A stretch of 64,000 bases of DNA from an uncultured Clostridia bacterium (GCA_934621505.1 CAKTUU010000003.1:66301-130300), one strand, 5' to 3'; numbered from the stretch's first letter, positions 14,923-23,708 are shown. Notes: generated from the letters alone by a model not told the origin. Translations and numbers: made by a program.

Positions 14923-16752
14923 ATGGTTCGTAATGACATTCGCAATATCGCTATTATCGCTCACGTTGACCATGGCAAGACCACCCTGGTGGATGAAATG
15001 CTCAAGCAGGGCGGCGTTTTTCGTGAAAACCAGCAGGTGGCGGAGCGCGTGATGGACTCCGGCGACATCGAGCGGGAGCGCGGCATCACCATTCTGGCCA
15101 AAAACACCGCCGTGCATTACAAAAACACCAAAATCAACATTGTAGACACCCCCGGCCACGCCGATTTTGGCGGCGAGGTGGAACGCGTGCTGAAAATGGT
15201 GGACGGCGTGCTGCTGCTGGTGGACAGCTTTGAAGGCCCCATGCCCCAGACCCGCTTTGTGCTGCGCAAGGCGCTGGCGCTGAAGCTGCCGGTGATTGTG
15301 GTCATCAACAAAATTGACCGTCCCGACGCCCGCTGCGACGAAGTGGTGGACGAGGTGCTGGACCTGTTTATCGAATTGGGCGCGGACGAAACCGCGCTGG
15401 ACCGTCCCATCGTATACGCCAGCGCCCGGGAAGGCACCGCCACGCTGGATCTGGACCAGCCCGGCACCGATCTGCGGCCCCTGTTTGAAACCATTCTGGA
15501 ATACATTCCCGCCCCCGAGGGCGAAATGGAAGGCCCCGCTCAGGTGCTGATTTCCACCATCGACTATAACGAATATGTGGGCCGCATCGGCATTGGCCGT
15601 ATCAACCGGGGCACCCTCAGCGAGGGCATGACCGTTATCAAAATCAATTACGATACCAAGGCCACCTCCCTGCCCCTGCGCCTGACCGCCCTGTACACCT
15701 TTGACGGTTTGAAGCGCGTGCCCGCCAAGTCCGCCTCCATGGGCGACATTGTGGCCATGAGCGGTATTGAGGACATCGGCATCGGCGATACCGTGTGCGC
15801 CCCGGAGCAGGTGGAGGCGCTGCCTTTCGTTTCCATCACCGAGCCTACGGTGACCATGACCTTCTCCGTCAACAACAGTCCCTTCGCGGGCCGGGAAGGC
15901 ACCTACGTCACCAGCCGCCATCTGCGCGCCCGCCTGTTCAGGGAATTGCAGACCGACGTGAGCCTGCGGGTCAACGAAACCGACAGTCCCGACGCCTTTG
16001 AGGTGCGCGGCCGCGGCGAACTGCATCTGTCCATCCTGATTGAAAACATGCGCCGTCAGGGGTACGAATTTCAGGTGTCCAAGCCCCAGGTGCTGTACAA
16101 GCAGATTGACGGCAAGCTGTGCGAGCCTATTGAACGCATGGTGGCCGACGTGCCCCAGGCCTACGCCGGCGCTGTCATTGAAAAAATCGGCCGCCGCCGC
16201 GGCACGCTGGAAAGCATGCACGGCATAAACCGGGTGCGTCTGGAGTTCCTGGTTCCCTCCCGGGGCCTGTTTGGCTACCGCAGCGAGTTTATGACCGATA
16301 CCCGTGGCGAGGGCATTATGTCCGCCGTGTTTGAAAAGTACGAGCCGGTGAAGGGCGATATTCCCCACCGCAACGTGGGCGCGCTGGTGTGCTTTGAGGA
16401 CGGCGAAAGCAACTCCTACGGCCTGTTCTACGCCCAGGAGCGGGGCACCCTGTTCATCGGGCCCCAGGTGCCTGTTTACAAGGGCATGATCTGCGGCCAG
16501 AATTCCCGCCCGGACGACCTGGTGGTTAACGTGTGCAAGCAAAAGCATGTAACCAACATGCGCAACGCCGCCGCCAGCGAGGACAGCCTGCGTCTGGTAT
16601 CCGTGCATCCTCTGACGCTGGAGGAATGTCTGGAATTTATTGACGACGACGAACTGCTGGAAATTACCCCCAAGAGCCTGCGTATGCGTAAACGCATTTT
16701 GGGCCATGAGGATCGCGCCCGCGCGGCTCATCGCGCCAAAACGGCGGAATAA
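14923..16752 (+). CDS. typA: ribosome-associated translational GTPase BipA/TypA
   Basis: 609 aa, the normal length for TypA. G motifs are AHVDHGKTTLVDE, RGITILAKN, DTPGHADFGGEVER and NKIDRPDAR. Later come the EF-G-like domains III and V and the BipA C-terminal domain (IGPQVPVYKGMICGQN). BipA binds 70S or pre-50S ribosomes and helps assembly and stress or cold growth. The ATG at 14923 follows an AGAGGGAA site. It is the second gene after prfC and is closed by a terminator at 16760. Confidence 0.96.
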   Translation: MVRNDIRNIAIIAHVDHGKTTLVDEMLKQGGVFRENQQVAERVMDSGDIERERGITILAKNTAVHYKNTKINIVDTPGHADFGGEVERVLKMVDGVLLLVDSFEGPMPQTRFVLRKALALKLPVIVVINKIDRPDARCDEVVDEVLDLFIELGADETALDRPIVYASAREGTATLDLDQPGTDLRPLFETILEYIPAPEGEMEGPAQVLISTIDYNEYVGRIGIGRINRGTLSEGMTVIKINYDTKATSLPLRLTALYTFDGLKRVPAKSASMGDIVAMSGIEDIGIGDTVCAPEQVEALPFVSITEPTVTMTFSVNNSPFAGREGTYVTSRHLRARLFRELQTDVSLRVNETDSPDAFEVRGRGELHLSILIENMRRQGYEFQVSKPQVLYKQIDGKLCEPIERMVADVPQAYAGAVIEKIGRRRGTLESMHGINRVRLEFLVPSRGLFGYRSEFMTDTRGEGIMSAVFEKYEPVKGDIPHRNVGALVCFEDGESNSYGLFYAQERGTLFIGPQVPVYKGMICGQNSRPDDLVVNVCKQKHVTNMRNAAASEDSLRLVSVHPLTLEECLEFIDDDELLEITPKSLRMRKRILGHEDRARAAHRAKTAE

Positions 16753-16759
16753 TTCCCCC

Positions 16760-16789
16760 GGACGGCGTCGCCAAACGCCGTCCCTTTTT
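16760..16789 (+). terminator. intrinsic terminator of typA
   Basis: GGACGGCG (16760-16767) pairs with CGCCGTCC (16776-16783), 8-nt loop, followed by CTTTTT. Confidence 0.85.
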
Positions 16790-16812
16790 CCTGAAAGGAG
16801 GCGCCTTTCCGA

Positions 16813-18189
16813 ATGAAGGCTACCCGTATTTTCTCCCGTGTGGCGGCGCTGCTTTTATGCCTGACGCTGCTGCCGGTTTACGCCCTGGCGGATACCGTCA
16901 ACCCGGATCTGCCGGTTACCCAGTCGGATTTTGACCTGTCCCTGCGTCTGCACGCGGACGGCTTTCCCGATGACGGGGCGGCTCATTATCAGGACTGGCA
17001 AACCTTTCTGGATCAGGTCAGCCTGAAGGGCACCATCAACACCCAGCTGTTTTTGAATCCATTCAGCCGGGTTGGCATGGACGCTTCCCTGTGCCTGAAC
17101 GGCAAGGAAATGATTCCCCTGGAGTACGACGGGTATTACAGCTTCCGCTATGTGCGCTCCCCCGCTTTGGATGGCGCCAGCGTGCATTTCCAGATGAATA
17201 ATTTTCTGGAATTTATGCTCAAGGGCTACTATTTTATGGACCTGCCCACGCCCCTGATCGGCCTGCTGCTGTACCCGGAGGCCGCCTATTACATTGGCGA
17301 CAGCTATTATACCCCGGTCAGGGAGGCCCTTGCCGGCGCCGGCAGCCGCAGCGTGTCCTATGACGATTTGTACGCCCTGTGTGAAAAGCTGGACCTGCTG
17401 GCTACGGAAGAACCGGGGGTAGACCCTGTCTATTTCTTCTTCACCGCGCTGCTGGTTCAGGTGAGCGCGTCGGACATCGCCATTGAAAAGCTGAGTTCGC
17501 TGGAAAACGTGCTGGAATATCTGGATCCTGAGCAGGCCGGTATGACCATTACGGCAGAGGGCGAGCGGGAAACCTATGTGCTGGGCGAAACCACCGTATT
17601 TGAAAAGGACGCGGACGGCTGGACGCTGACCCTGCCCGATGCGGAAGGCTATTTGCTGGAGGCTGCCTATACCAACCGGGACGGCGCGATTAACGGGTCC
17701 ATCAACGTGTCTCTGGACGGCGAGGACCGCCTGGGTCTGGCCGTCGCTCTGGACGGCCTGCCCACCGACGGCCAGTTAAGCGCCCAGGGCAGCGCGGCCA
17801 TTACGGTAAGCGGCGCGGCGCTGGATCAGCAGCCCGCTCCCCTTTCCTTTGCCTATCAGTATACCCGCAGCAACGACCAGCTGCCTTACAACCTGTCTCT
17901 GGCGGTGGATTGGCTGCATCCCCAAACAGGCAGGCCCGCCGTAACCCTGTCGTACAGCGCGGCCATGCGGGACGCGGACTATACCGTGCTGAAGGACCGG
18001 CCTATTGATAACCAGGACGATTTCTTCCACCTGAACGAAAGCTATATGGAAGAATATAAAGAGCGTTTCAGCAAAACCCTGGCGCTGGCCGCCGCTCCTT
18101 TCCTGCTGCATATGCCCGCGGGTTGTTTCAGCGATATTTACACCTTTATGGACCAGACCGGCTTCCTGGCATTCTTTGGGATTGAGTAA
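16813..18189 (+). CDS. exported protein of unknown function, 458 aa
   Basis: It has an N-terminal signal peptide (basic MKATR, hydrophobic VAALLLCLTLLPVYALA, likely cleavage before DTVNP) and no lipobox cysteine, so it is probably secreted or wall-associated. The mature part is acidic and rich in Tyr, Asp and Leu, with alternating beta-like stretches (residues about 250-390) and a short hydrophobic run near the C terminus (LALAAAPFLLHMPAG). I recognise no domain. AAAGGAGG precedes the ATG. It is followed 15 nt later by a GntR-type regulator, and expression may be linked, but no function is proposed. Confidence 0.7.
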   Translation: MKATRIFSRVAALLLCLTLLPVYALADTVNPDLPVTQSDFDLSLRLHADGFPDDGAAHYQDWQTFLDQVSLKGTINTQLFLNPFSRVGMDASLCLNGKEMIPLEYDGYYSFRYVRSPALDGASVHFQMNNFLEFMLKGYYFMDLPTPLIGLLLYPEAAYYIGDSYYTPVREALAGAGSRSVSYDDLYALCEKLDLLATEEPGVDPVYFFFTALLVQVSASDIAIEKLSSLENVLEYLDPEQAGMTITAEGERETYVLGETTVFEKDADGWTLTLPDAEGYLLEAAYTNRDGAINGSINVSLDGEDRLGLAVALDGLPTDGQLSAQGSAAITVSGAALDQQPAPLSFAYQYTRSNDQLPYNLSLAVDWLHPQTGRPAVTLSYSAAMRDADYTVLKDRPIDNQDDFFHLNESYMEEYKERFSKTLALAAAPFLLHMPAGCFSDIYTFMDQTGFLAFFGIE

Positions 18190-18204
18190 CGGAGGATAAC
18201 AAAC

Positions 18205-18918
18205 GTGCAGGACAAGCTAGAAAAAAAGAGCCAAAGCCCCTTGTACAAGCAGCTGATGACACGGCTGAAAAACGATATTACCGCGGGCGTATACCCGGCG
18301 GGCGCGCGCATTCCCAGCGAACAGGTGCTGTGCGATGTGTACGGCGTCAGCCGGGTTACGGTGCGCAAGGCCCTGCTGGACCTGGTGCAGGAAGGCATGC
18401 TGGTGCGCCGTCAGGGCAAGGGAACCTTTGTGGCGGCCGAGCGGCTTCAGCGGGATTTGCACCAGATTACCAGCTTTAGCCAGGCCTGCCGCCAAACCGG
18501 TCACCAGCCCGGGGCCCGGGTCATCTCCCTGCAAATGCAGGAGGCCGACGGCGAGGACGTGGAGCGGCTTGGGGTGGAGGCTGGCAGCCAGATCGTGTGC
18601 CTGTGCCGCCTGCGCCTGTGCGACGGCGTGCCGGTCATGCTGGAAATCAACCATTTTCCGCCCAAGTATGAGCCACTGCTTCAGCAGGACGTGAGCGGTT
18701 CGCTGTATGACCTGCTGTGTCAGCTGGGTGCGGTGCCTACGTCCGCTACCCACGACATTTCTCTGGGGCACGCCACCCCCATGGTCAGCCGCCAGCTGTC
18801 CACCGAACCCGGCGAGGCGCTGCTGATTCTGGACGAGCTGGTGCTGGACCAGCATGGCGAGCCTCTGCATCTGAGCCGCCAGTGGATTCGCGGCGACCGT
18901 TACACCTTCCGCATTTAA
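18205..18918 (+). CDS. GntR-family transcriptional regulator (HutC/UTRA type)
   Basis: 237 aa from a GTG start behind CGGAGG. Residues about 8-75 are a GntR winged helix (PLYKQLMTRLKNDI, then RIPSEQVLCDVYGVSRVTVRKAL). The rest is a UTRA effector domain, which binds small molecules such as sugar phosphates or amino-acid derivatives. The effector is not readable here. Neighbours are the unknown exported protein and the NYN protein gene, which starts 10 nt downstream behind its own AGGAGG, so the three are probably co-transcribed. Confidence 0.9.
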   Translation: MQDKLEKKSQSPLYKQLMTRLKNDITAGVYPAGARIPSEQVLCDVYGVSRVTVRKALLDLVQEGMLVRRQGKGTFVAAERLQRDLHQITSFSQACRQTGHQPGARVISLQMQEADGEDVERLGVEAGSQIVCLCRLRLCDGVPVMLEINHFPPKYEPLLQQDVSGSLYDLLCQLGAVPTSATHDISLGHATPMVSRQLSTEPGEALLILDELVLDQHGEPLHLSRQWIRGDRYTFRI

Positions 18919-18928
18919 GGAGGCATGG

Positions 18929-19918
18929 ATGAGTACGTCAAAATTCGCCCTGTTTGTAGATTTGGAAAACTGCGGCGCAAAGGTGGATACCCTGCTGTCT
19001 GTGCTGGAAAAGGTCAAAATCCGCGGCGATATCCTGCTGGGCAAGGTATACGGCTACACCGACCAGTATAAGGATTTAAAAGAGGTGCTGCTGTCCAACA
19101 CCTTTACCGTGGTGCCCAGTCTGCGCTTTGGCATCAGCCAGAAAAACAACGCCGACATTCTTCTGGTGCTGGACGCGCTGGAGGTGGCCTTTACCAACCC
19201 GCTGATTGACAGCTTTTGCATTGTGTCCGGCGACAGCGACTATACGCCGCTGGTGGGCCGCCTGAAAAGCATGGGCAAATTCGTGCTGGGCATCAGCCGC
19301 AGCGAGGCCGCCAGCACTATTTTTATCAACGCCTGCAACGAATTTCAGTTTCTGGAAAACGTAGGCGGCCGCAGCCGCAAAACGGTGTCCAAAAAGAAAG
19401 CCTCGGCGGATAAGGAACCGCTGGACGAGCAGGAGCTGAACAAGCTGCTGACCGGCATTCTGGACGAGCAAACCGACAAGGACGAACTGTACGCCAGCGA
19501 ACTAAAAGGCATTTTGCTGCGTTTGCAGCCGGATTTTAACGAAAAATCCTATGGCTGCGGCACCTTTTTAAAGCTGCTGGACCGGCTCAGCAAGCAATAC
19601 GGCACCCTGCACATCCGCAATGACAATTTTAACGTAATGGTGTCTCTGGCCCAAAACGGCAAGGAAGCCGCCCCGGAAATGAACCGGGAAAACTGGCGCA
19701 CCCTGATTGCCGCTCAGCTGAAGCGCTATAAGGAGGATGGGTTTGAGCGAATCAATCCCAGCATCCTGAAGGCGGATTTGCAGCAAAGCTATCCCGGCTT
19801 TTCAGAAAAATCGCTTGGCTTTAAGCGGTTTTCGGACCTGTTGAAGGCCATGGAAAAGGACCGGATGATTACCGTGGAAATGGACGACCAAAAGAACATG
19901 CTGATTAAGGTTTCCTAA
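18929..19918 (+). CDS. NYN-domain (PIN-like) putative ribonuclease with two OST-HTH/LOTUS domains
   Basis: 329 aa. Residues 5-145 form a NYN domain of the LabA/DUF88 group: acidic residues in FVDLENCG, ADILLVLDALE and SGDSDYTPL would bind the metal ion for RNA cleavage. After a basic linker (SRKTVSKKKAS), two similar winged-helix modules (about 168-240 and 250-329) look like OST-HTH/LOTUS domains, which bind RNA or G-quadruplexes. The architecture resembles limkain/MARF1 on a small scale. The start follows AAGGAGG by 5 nt. The target RNA is unknown. Confidence 0.88.
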   Translation: MSTSKFALFVDLENCGAKVDTLLSVLEKVKIRGDILLGKVYGYTDQYKDLKEVLLSNTFTVVPSLRFGISQKNNADILLVLDALEVAFTNPLIDSFCIVSGDSDYTPLVGRLKSMGKFVLGISRSEAASTIFINACNEFQFLENVGGRSRKTVSKKKASADKEPLDEQELNKLLTGILDEQTDKDELYASELKGILLRLQPDFNEKSYGCGTFLKLLDRLSKQYGTLHIRNDNFNVMVSLAQNGKEAAPEMNRENWRTLIAAQLKRYKEDGFERINPSILKADLQQSYPGFSEKSLGFKRFSDLLKAMEKDRMITVEMDDQKNMLIKVS

Positions 19919-19942
19919 GCATAAACAGAGGAGGATTCGCCC

Positions 19943-21841
19943 ATGAAGGGATTTGCCCGCGTCGCCGCCGTCAGCCCCCGGGTTCATCTGGGGGACGTGG
20001 CCGCTAACGAAAAGGAAATCGCCACCGCCATTCATCGCCTGAAAACCCAAAGCGTACAGCTGGCCGTATTTCCGGAATTGTGCCTGACCGGCTACACTCT
20101 GGGCGATCTTTTTTTGCACCAGCAGGTGCAGCAGGCCGCGTGGAACGCCATGCTGCGGCTTGCCGCCAAAACCGGCGCCATGGCTGTGGTGGTAGGCCTG
20201 CCGGTAAACGACCATGGCAGGCTGTATAACTGCGCCGCCGTTTTGCAAAATGGCTGTGTGGTAGGCCTGGTACCCAAAACCTACCTGCCCAATGGCAATG
20301 AATTTTATGAAACCCGCTGGTTTGTCAGCGGAGCCAATGTGGATACCTTACTGGATATGGGAGAGGACGAACCCATCAACTTAAGCGCGAAAACCCTGTT
20401 TGACATGGGTGATTTTACCTTTGGCGTTGAGCTGTGCGAGGATTTGTGGACCCCTATCCCCCCCAGTTGCCAGCTGGCTGTGCAAGGGGCGGATATTATC
20501 GTAAACCCCAGTGCGTCCAACGCGCTGGTCAGCAAGCATCGCTACCGCCAGCAGCTCATCAGCCAGCAAAGCGGCCGCTTGTATGCAGGGTATGCCTACG
20601 CGGGAGCCGGTTTTGGCGAAAGCACCAGCGACCTGGTGTTTGACGGCTACACCGGCGTGTTTGAAAACGGCCGCATACTGGCCGAGGGTCAGCGTTTCCA
20701 GCTGAAGGGAAGCAGCGCCGTGGCCGATATCGACGTTCAGCGTCTGCGCTACCAGCGCCAGCGCAACGGCAGCTTCCACCAGATGCCCCTCTCCAAGCAT
20801 GACTATGACTACACGACAGAGCCCCTGTTCGCTCCTCCCGAGGCTCCCCTGCCCTTGCAGCGTCCCATTGAGCCGCTGCCCTTTGTGCCGGCCGGGCCGG
20901 AAAAGGACGAGCGGCTGGAGGAAATCGTCAACATCCAATGCACGGGGCTGATGACCCGGCTTACCTCCATTGGCTGCAAGAATCTGGTGGTGGGCGTGTC
21001 CGGCGGTCTGGACAGCACCCTGGCTCTGCTCATTGCCGTGCGCTCCTTTGATTTGCTGGGCTTGCCCCGCAAGGACATTCACGCCATTACCATGCCGGGC
21101 ATGGGCACAGGCGCCCGTACCAAATCCAACGCGGACAAGCTGATGGAGGCTTTCCAGGTCAGCGCGAAGGAAATCCCCATCGGCGAGGCGGTGAAGCTGC
21201 ACTTCCGCGATATCGGTCAGGACGAAAGCAAACACGACGTAACCTACGAAAACAGCCAGGCCCGGGAACGCACCCAGATTTTGATGGACTATGCCAACAA
21301 GGTGGGCGGCATTGTGCTGGGCACCGGTGATTTAAGCGAGGCCGCGCTGGGCTTCTGCACCTATAACGGCGACCATATGAGCATGTATAACGTCAACTGC
21401 TCCGTGCCCAAAACCCTGGTGCGCAGCCTGGTCACCTACCTGAGCGCCCGCCATTTTGGTGACGCGGTCAGCGCCGTCTGTCAGGATGTGCTGGATACGC
21501 CCATCAGCCCGGAGCTGCTGCCTGTCAGCGATGGCGAGCTAAACCAGCGCACCGAGGATATATTGGGCGACTACGCCCTGCACGACTTCTTCCTGTACCA
21601 TTTTATGGACAGCGGCGCCGCGCCGGAAAAGCTGAAAATATTGGCTGCGCAGGCCTTTGCGGGCGTGTATGACGAGGCGAAAATCACCTCCCAGCTGGAA
21701 ACCTTCCTGCGGCGCTTTTTTTCCCAGCAGTTTAAGCGCAACTGCGTTCCGGACGGTCCCAAGGTAGGCTCCGTATCCCTAAGTCCCCGGGGCGACTGGC
21801 GCATGCCCAGCGACATGAGCCGGGCGCTGTGGAAGGCGTAA
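19943..21841 (+). CDS. nadE: glutamine-dependent NAD+ synthetase
   Basis: 632 aa with two domains. The N-terminal nitrilase-type glutaminase has the catalytic triad Glu45 (FPELC), Lys112 (VPKTYLP) and Cys165 (ELCEDLW). The C-terminal synthetase has the ATP pyrophosphatase loop GVSGGLDSTLAL near residue 350 and the GTGDLSEAALGFCTYNGDHMSMYN segment. It converts deamido-NAD to NAD using glutamine as the ammonia source. It follows the NYN gene by 24 nt with GAGGAGG before the ATG. Length and motifs are complete. Confidence 0.96.
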   Translation: MKGFARVAAVSPRVHLGDVAANEKEIATAIHRLKTQSVQLAVFPELCLTGYTLGDLFLHQQVQQAAWNAMLRLAAKTGAMAVVVGLPVNDHGRLYNCAAVLQNGCVVGLVPKTYLPNGNEFYETRWFVSGANVDTLLDMGEDEPINLSAKTLFDMGDFTFGVELCEDLWTPIPPSCQLAVQGADIIVNPSASNALVSKHRYRQQLISQQSGRLYAGYAYAGAGFGESTSDLVFDGYTGVFENGRILAEGQRFQLKGSSAVADIDVQRLRYQRQRNGSFHQMPLSKHDYDYTTEPLFAPPEAPLPLQRPIEPLPFVPAGPEKDERLEEIVNIQCTGLMTRLTSIGCKNLVVGVSGGLDSTLALLIAVRSFDLLGLPRKDIHAITMPGMGTGARTKSNADKLMEAFQVSAKEIPIGEAVKLHFRDIGQDESKHDVTYENSQARERTQILMDYANKVGGIVLGTGDLSEAALGFCTYNGDHMSMYNVNCSVPKTLVRSLVTYLSARHFGDAVSAVCQDVLDTPISPELLPVSDGELNQRTEDILGDYALHDFFLYHFMDSGAAPEKLKILAAQAFAGVYDEAKITSQLETFLRRFFSQQFKRNCVPDGPKVGSVSLSPRGDWRMPSDMSRALWKA

Positions 21842-21858
21842 CGCTTCTGTGCCCAGCC

Positions 21859-21887
21859 TTGCATATTCCACGCCATTGGGGTAAAAT
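21859..21887 (+). promoter_or_regulatory. putative promoter of the acetyltransferase/metallopeptidase pair
   Basis: TTGCAT (21859-21864) and TAAAAT (21882-21887), spacer 17 bp, in the 95-bp gap after nadE. Confidence 0.45.
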
Positions 21888-21936
21888 AAAGGGGAAAGGC
21901 GTCGGATAGGCGCTTTGGAAAGGACGAAGAGCTTTC

Positions 21937-22740
21937 ATGCATGTATTTCACCCGCCGCAGAGCGTAAACGGTCTGCCGCCGGAAAATATCTTTTATGTGG
22001 CTGACAGCGCCAATATGACCGTTGCGGACGGATTTTTGCTTCATACCTATCACCCGTACCTGTTTCCGGAGCGGCCCATTAACCTGTTTATGAGCCTGCG
22101 TTCCAAAGGTCCGGGCCGGGATATGCTGCTGGGGGCGCTGCTGGCCCGTGCGCAGCAGCTGCGGGAGCAGACCCCTCAGTTCAAGGCCCGTCTGTTTGCC
22201 CAGGTCAATCCCCAGGATACGGAGCTGATGGCGTTTTACATGGAAAACGGCTTTGACGCCAACGACGCGCTGGACGTGGTGCGTTTGGGCGTTCCCAGCG
22301 CCCGTCCCGCGGCCCCCATGGGCTATGATATGGGCTATGTGCCCATGAACGACGCGGCCGAATTTCAGGCCTTTCTGATGCGAATGAACACCTACCGCAT
22401 GAACGCCTGGCAGCCGCAGTTTCTGCAAAAGTATATGAGCTTTCCCCATTTTATGGCCTTATATATGAGCCGCGGCCCCCAGGTGGTGGGCGAAATCGCC
22501 TTTACCGGCGAGGGTCAGGCCGCCAAGCTGATCGGCATGTATGTAACGCCGGAATACCGCCGTCTGGGTTTGGCCAAATCCCTGATCGCGGCAGGCATGA
22601 AAATTTTAAGCGAAAAGGGCGTTACCTATGTGGAGGCGGATGTGATTCGCCGCAACGAATTGCAGCGCATGCTGGCCGCCAGCTGCAACGCCACCTTTGT
22701 GCGCACCGCCTGTTATTATCCCGGACTGAATTATGATTGA
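21937..22740 (+). CDS. GNAT-family N-acetyltransferase
   Basis: 267 aa. There are two GNAT-like halves; the C-terminal one has the acetyl-CoA motif A (IGMYVTPEYRRLGLAKSLIAAGM) and a GVTYVEADVIRRNELQRML region. The N-terminal half is degenerate but keeps SKGPGRDMLLGALLARA, so this may be a tandem GNAT protein. The substrate is unknown. No strong ribosome binding site is visible before the ATG (AAAGGA is 15 nt away), so the start is less certain. It overlaps the next gene by 8 nt. Confidence 0.8.
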   Translation: MHVFHPPQSVNGLPPENIFYVADSANMTVADGFLLHTYHPYLFPERPINLFMSLRSKGPGRDMLLGALLARAQQLREQTPQFKARLFAQVNPQDTELMAFYMENGFDANDALDVVRLGVPSARPAAPMGYDMGYVPMNDAAEFQAFLMRMNTYRMNAWQPQFLQKYMSFPHFMALYMSRGPQVVGEIAFTGEGQAAKLIGMYVTPEYRRLGLAKSLIAAGMKILSEKGVTYVEADVIRRNELQRMLAASCNATFVRTACYYPGLNYD

Positions 22741-23389
22741 GTACCGGCTGATTCGCTCCGGCAGGCGCACCCTCTGCATAACCGTGCAGCCGGATGGGGC
22801 GCTGGTGGTGCGGGCGCCATTGTTTACGCCGGTAAAGGAAATTGAGGCCTTTTTGCAGCAGAAGCGGAACTGGATTTTGCAAAAGCAAGCCGCCGTTTCT
22901 CCCTGCTCCTTTCGGTTGGAGGAGGGGGCGCTGCTGCCCTATTGGGACGGCCCGCTGACGGTTCACATCTGCAACATTCCCATGGCCATGAAGTATCATG
23001 GCCATTTGCTTGCGCCCAAATGCGACACCCTGCGGGAAGTGCTGCTTTGGCGCAGGGCTCAGGCCGAACGCATGCTGAAGCCCCGGATAGACCACTGGGT
23101 TCAGGTCACAGGACTGAACCCTGCCTGTGTGCGCTATACCAACGCCGCCAGCCGCTGGGGCAGCATGTCCGGCCGAGGCACGATGTCCCTGAGCGCCGCT
23201 CTGGTCCATCTGCCGCCAGACCTGTGTGATTATGTGATTGTGCATGAGCTGTGCCACATGCGCCAGCCCAACCACTCCCCTGCCTTTCACACGCTGGTGC
23301 GCTCCTTCCTGCCGGACGCGGACCAGCGCCGGCAGGCCATCCGCGGCAAGGCCGCCTTGGCTGCTCTGCTGACGCGCCCAAAGCCTTAA
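22733..23389 (+). CDS. YgjP-like (M48-related) metal-dependent hydrolase
   Basis: 218 aa. It has the YgjP/WLM metallopeptidase signature: RWGSMS, then HELCHMRQPNHSPAF with the zinc-binding HExxH, followed by a hydrophobic helix. The N-terminal part is beta-rich, as usual in the family. It is translationally coupled to the acetyltransferase (8-nt overlap). The physiological substrate is unknown. The gene is followed by a 319-bp non-coding region before nrdD. Confidence 0.88.
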   Translation: MIEYRLIRSGRRTLCITVQPDGALVVRAPLFTPVKEIEAFLQQKRNWILQKQAAVSPCSFRLEEGALLPYWDGPLTVHICNIPMAMKYHGHLLAPKCDTLREVLLWRRAQAERMLKPRIDHWVQVTGLNPACVRYTNAASRWGSMSGRGTMSLSAALVHLPPDLCDYVIVHELCHMRQPNHSPAFHTLVRSFLPDADQRRQAIRGKAALAALLTRPKP

Positions 23390-23401
23390 CCAGGGATTGA
23401 G

Positions 23402-23587
23402 TGTGGAAAAGTACGGAAAAAGCGGTCGAAAATGTGGAAAACTCATGGAAAACCCTAGGGAAAGTCCATGAAAAGCAGTGTGGAAAAAATTTTTTCGGTG
23501 GAAAAAGCTGTGGGAAACCTGTCGAAAAGCAGCGCAAAGCAGGAAGGTTCAATGCTTTGCAGGTAACCCACATAGGCCTGTGGAAAA
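23402..23587 (+). promoter_or_regulatory. cluster of DnaA-box-like sites upstream of nrdD
   Basis: The 9-mer TGTGGAAAA (reverse complement TTTTCCACA, which fits TTWTNCACA) occurs four times on the same strand: 23402-23410, 23433-23441, 23479-23487 and 23579-23587. Several near-matches (for example CGGTGGAAAA and TTATCCAAA at 23605) add to the density. Nothing in this gap looks like a gene. DnaA binding here could regulate nrdD, titrate DnaA or mark a replication site. Confidence 0.6.
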
Positions 23588-23632
23588 CTATATTTAGTGT
23601 TGACTTATCCAAAAAAGCACAATATAATGTTG
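23585..23632 (+). promoter_or_regulatory. nrdD promoter overlapped by two NrdR-box-like sites
   Basis: The promoter is TTGACT (23600-23605) and TATAAT (23623-23628), spacer 17 bp. AAACTATATTTAGTGT (23585-23600) matches the NrdR consensus ACACWATATATWGTGT at 14 of 16 positions and abuts the -35 box. A weaker match (12 of 16) at 23617-23632 covers the -10 box. Their starts are 32 bp apart, three helical turns, as expected for paired NrdR boxes that repress ribonucleotide reductase genes. Confidence 0.75.
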
Positions 23633-23708
23633 TCGTTTGCTACGAACTCCCATACCAGGGGTCATCATAAAGACACCTTACTGAAGAACTTACCGAGGAG
23701 GCTGCGGA

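Noticed and set aside
23401..23670. 89-codon open frame upstream of nrdD
   Set aside because: It is made of the repeated TGTGGAAAA sites, runs through the nrdD promoter, and has no ribosome binding site or domain.
23390..23708. oriC
   Set aside because: DnaA-box-like sites are dense but no dnaA gene, unwinding element or skew evidence is available, so I only report a DnaA-box cluster.
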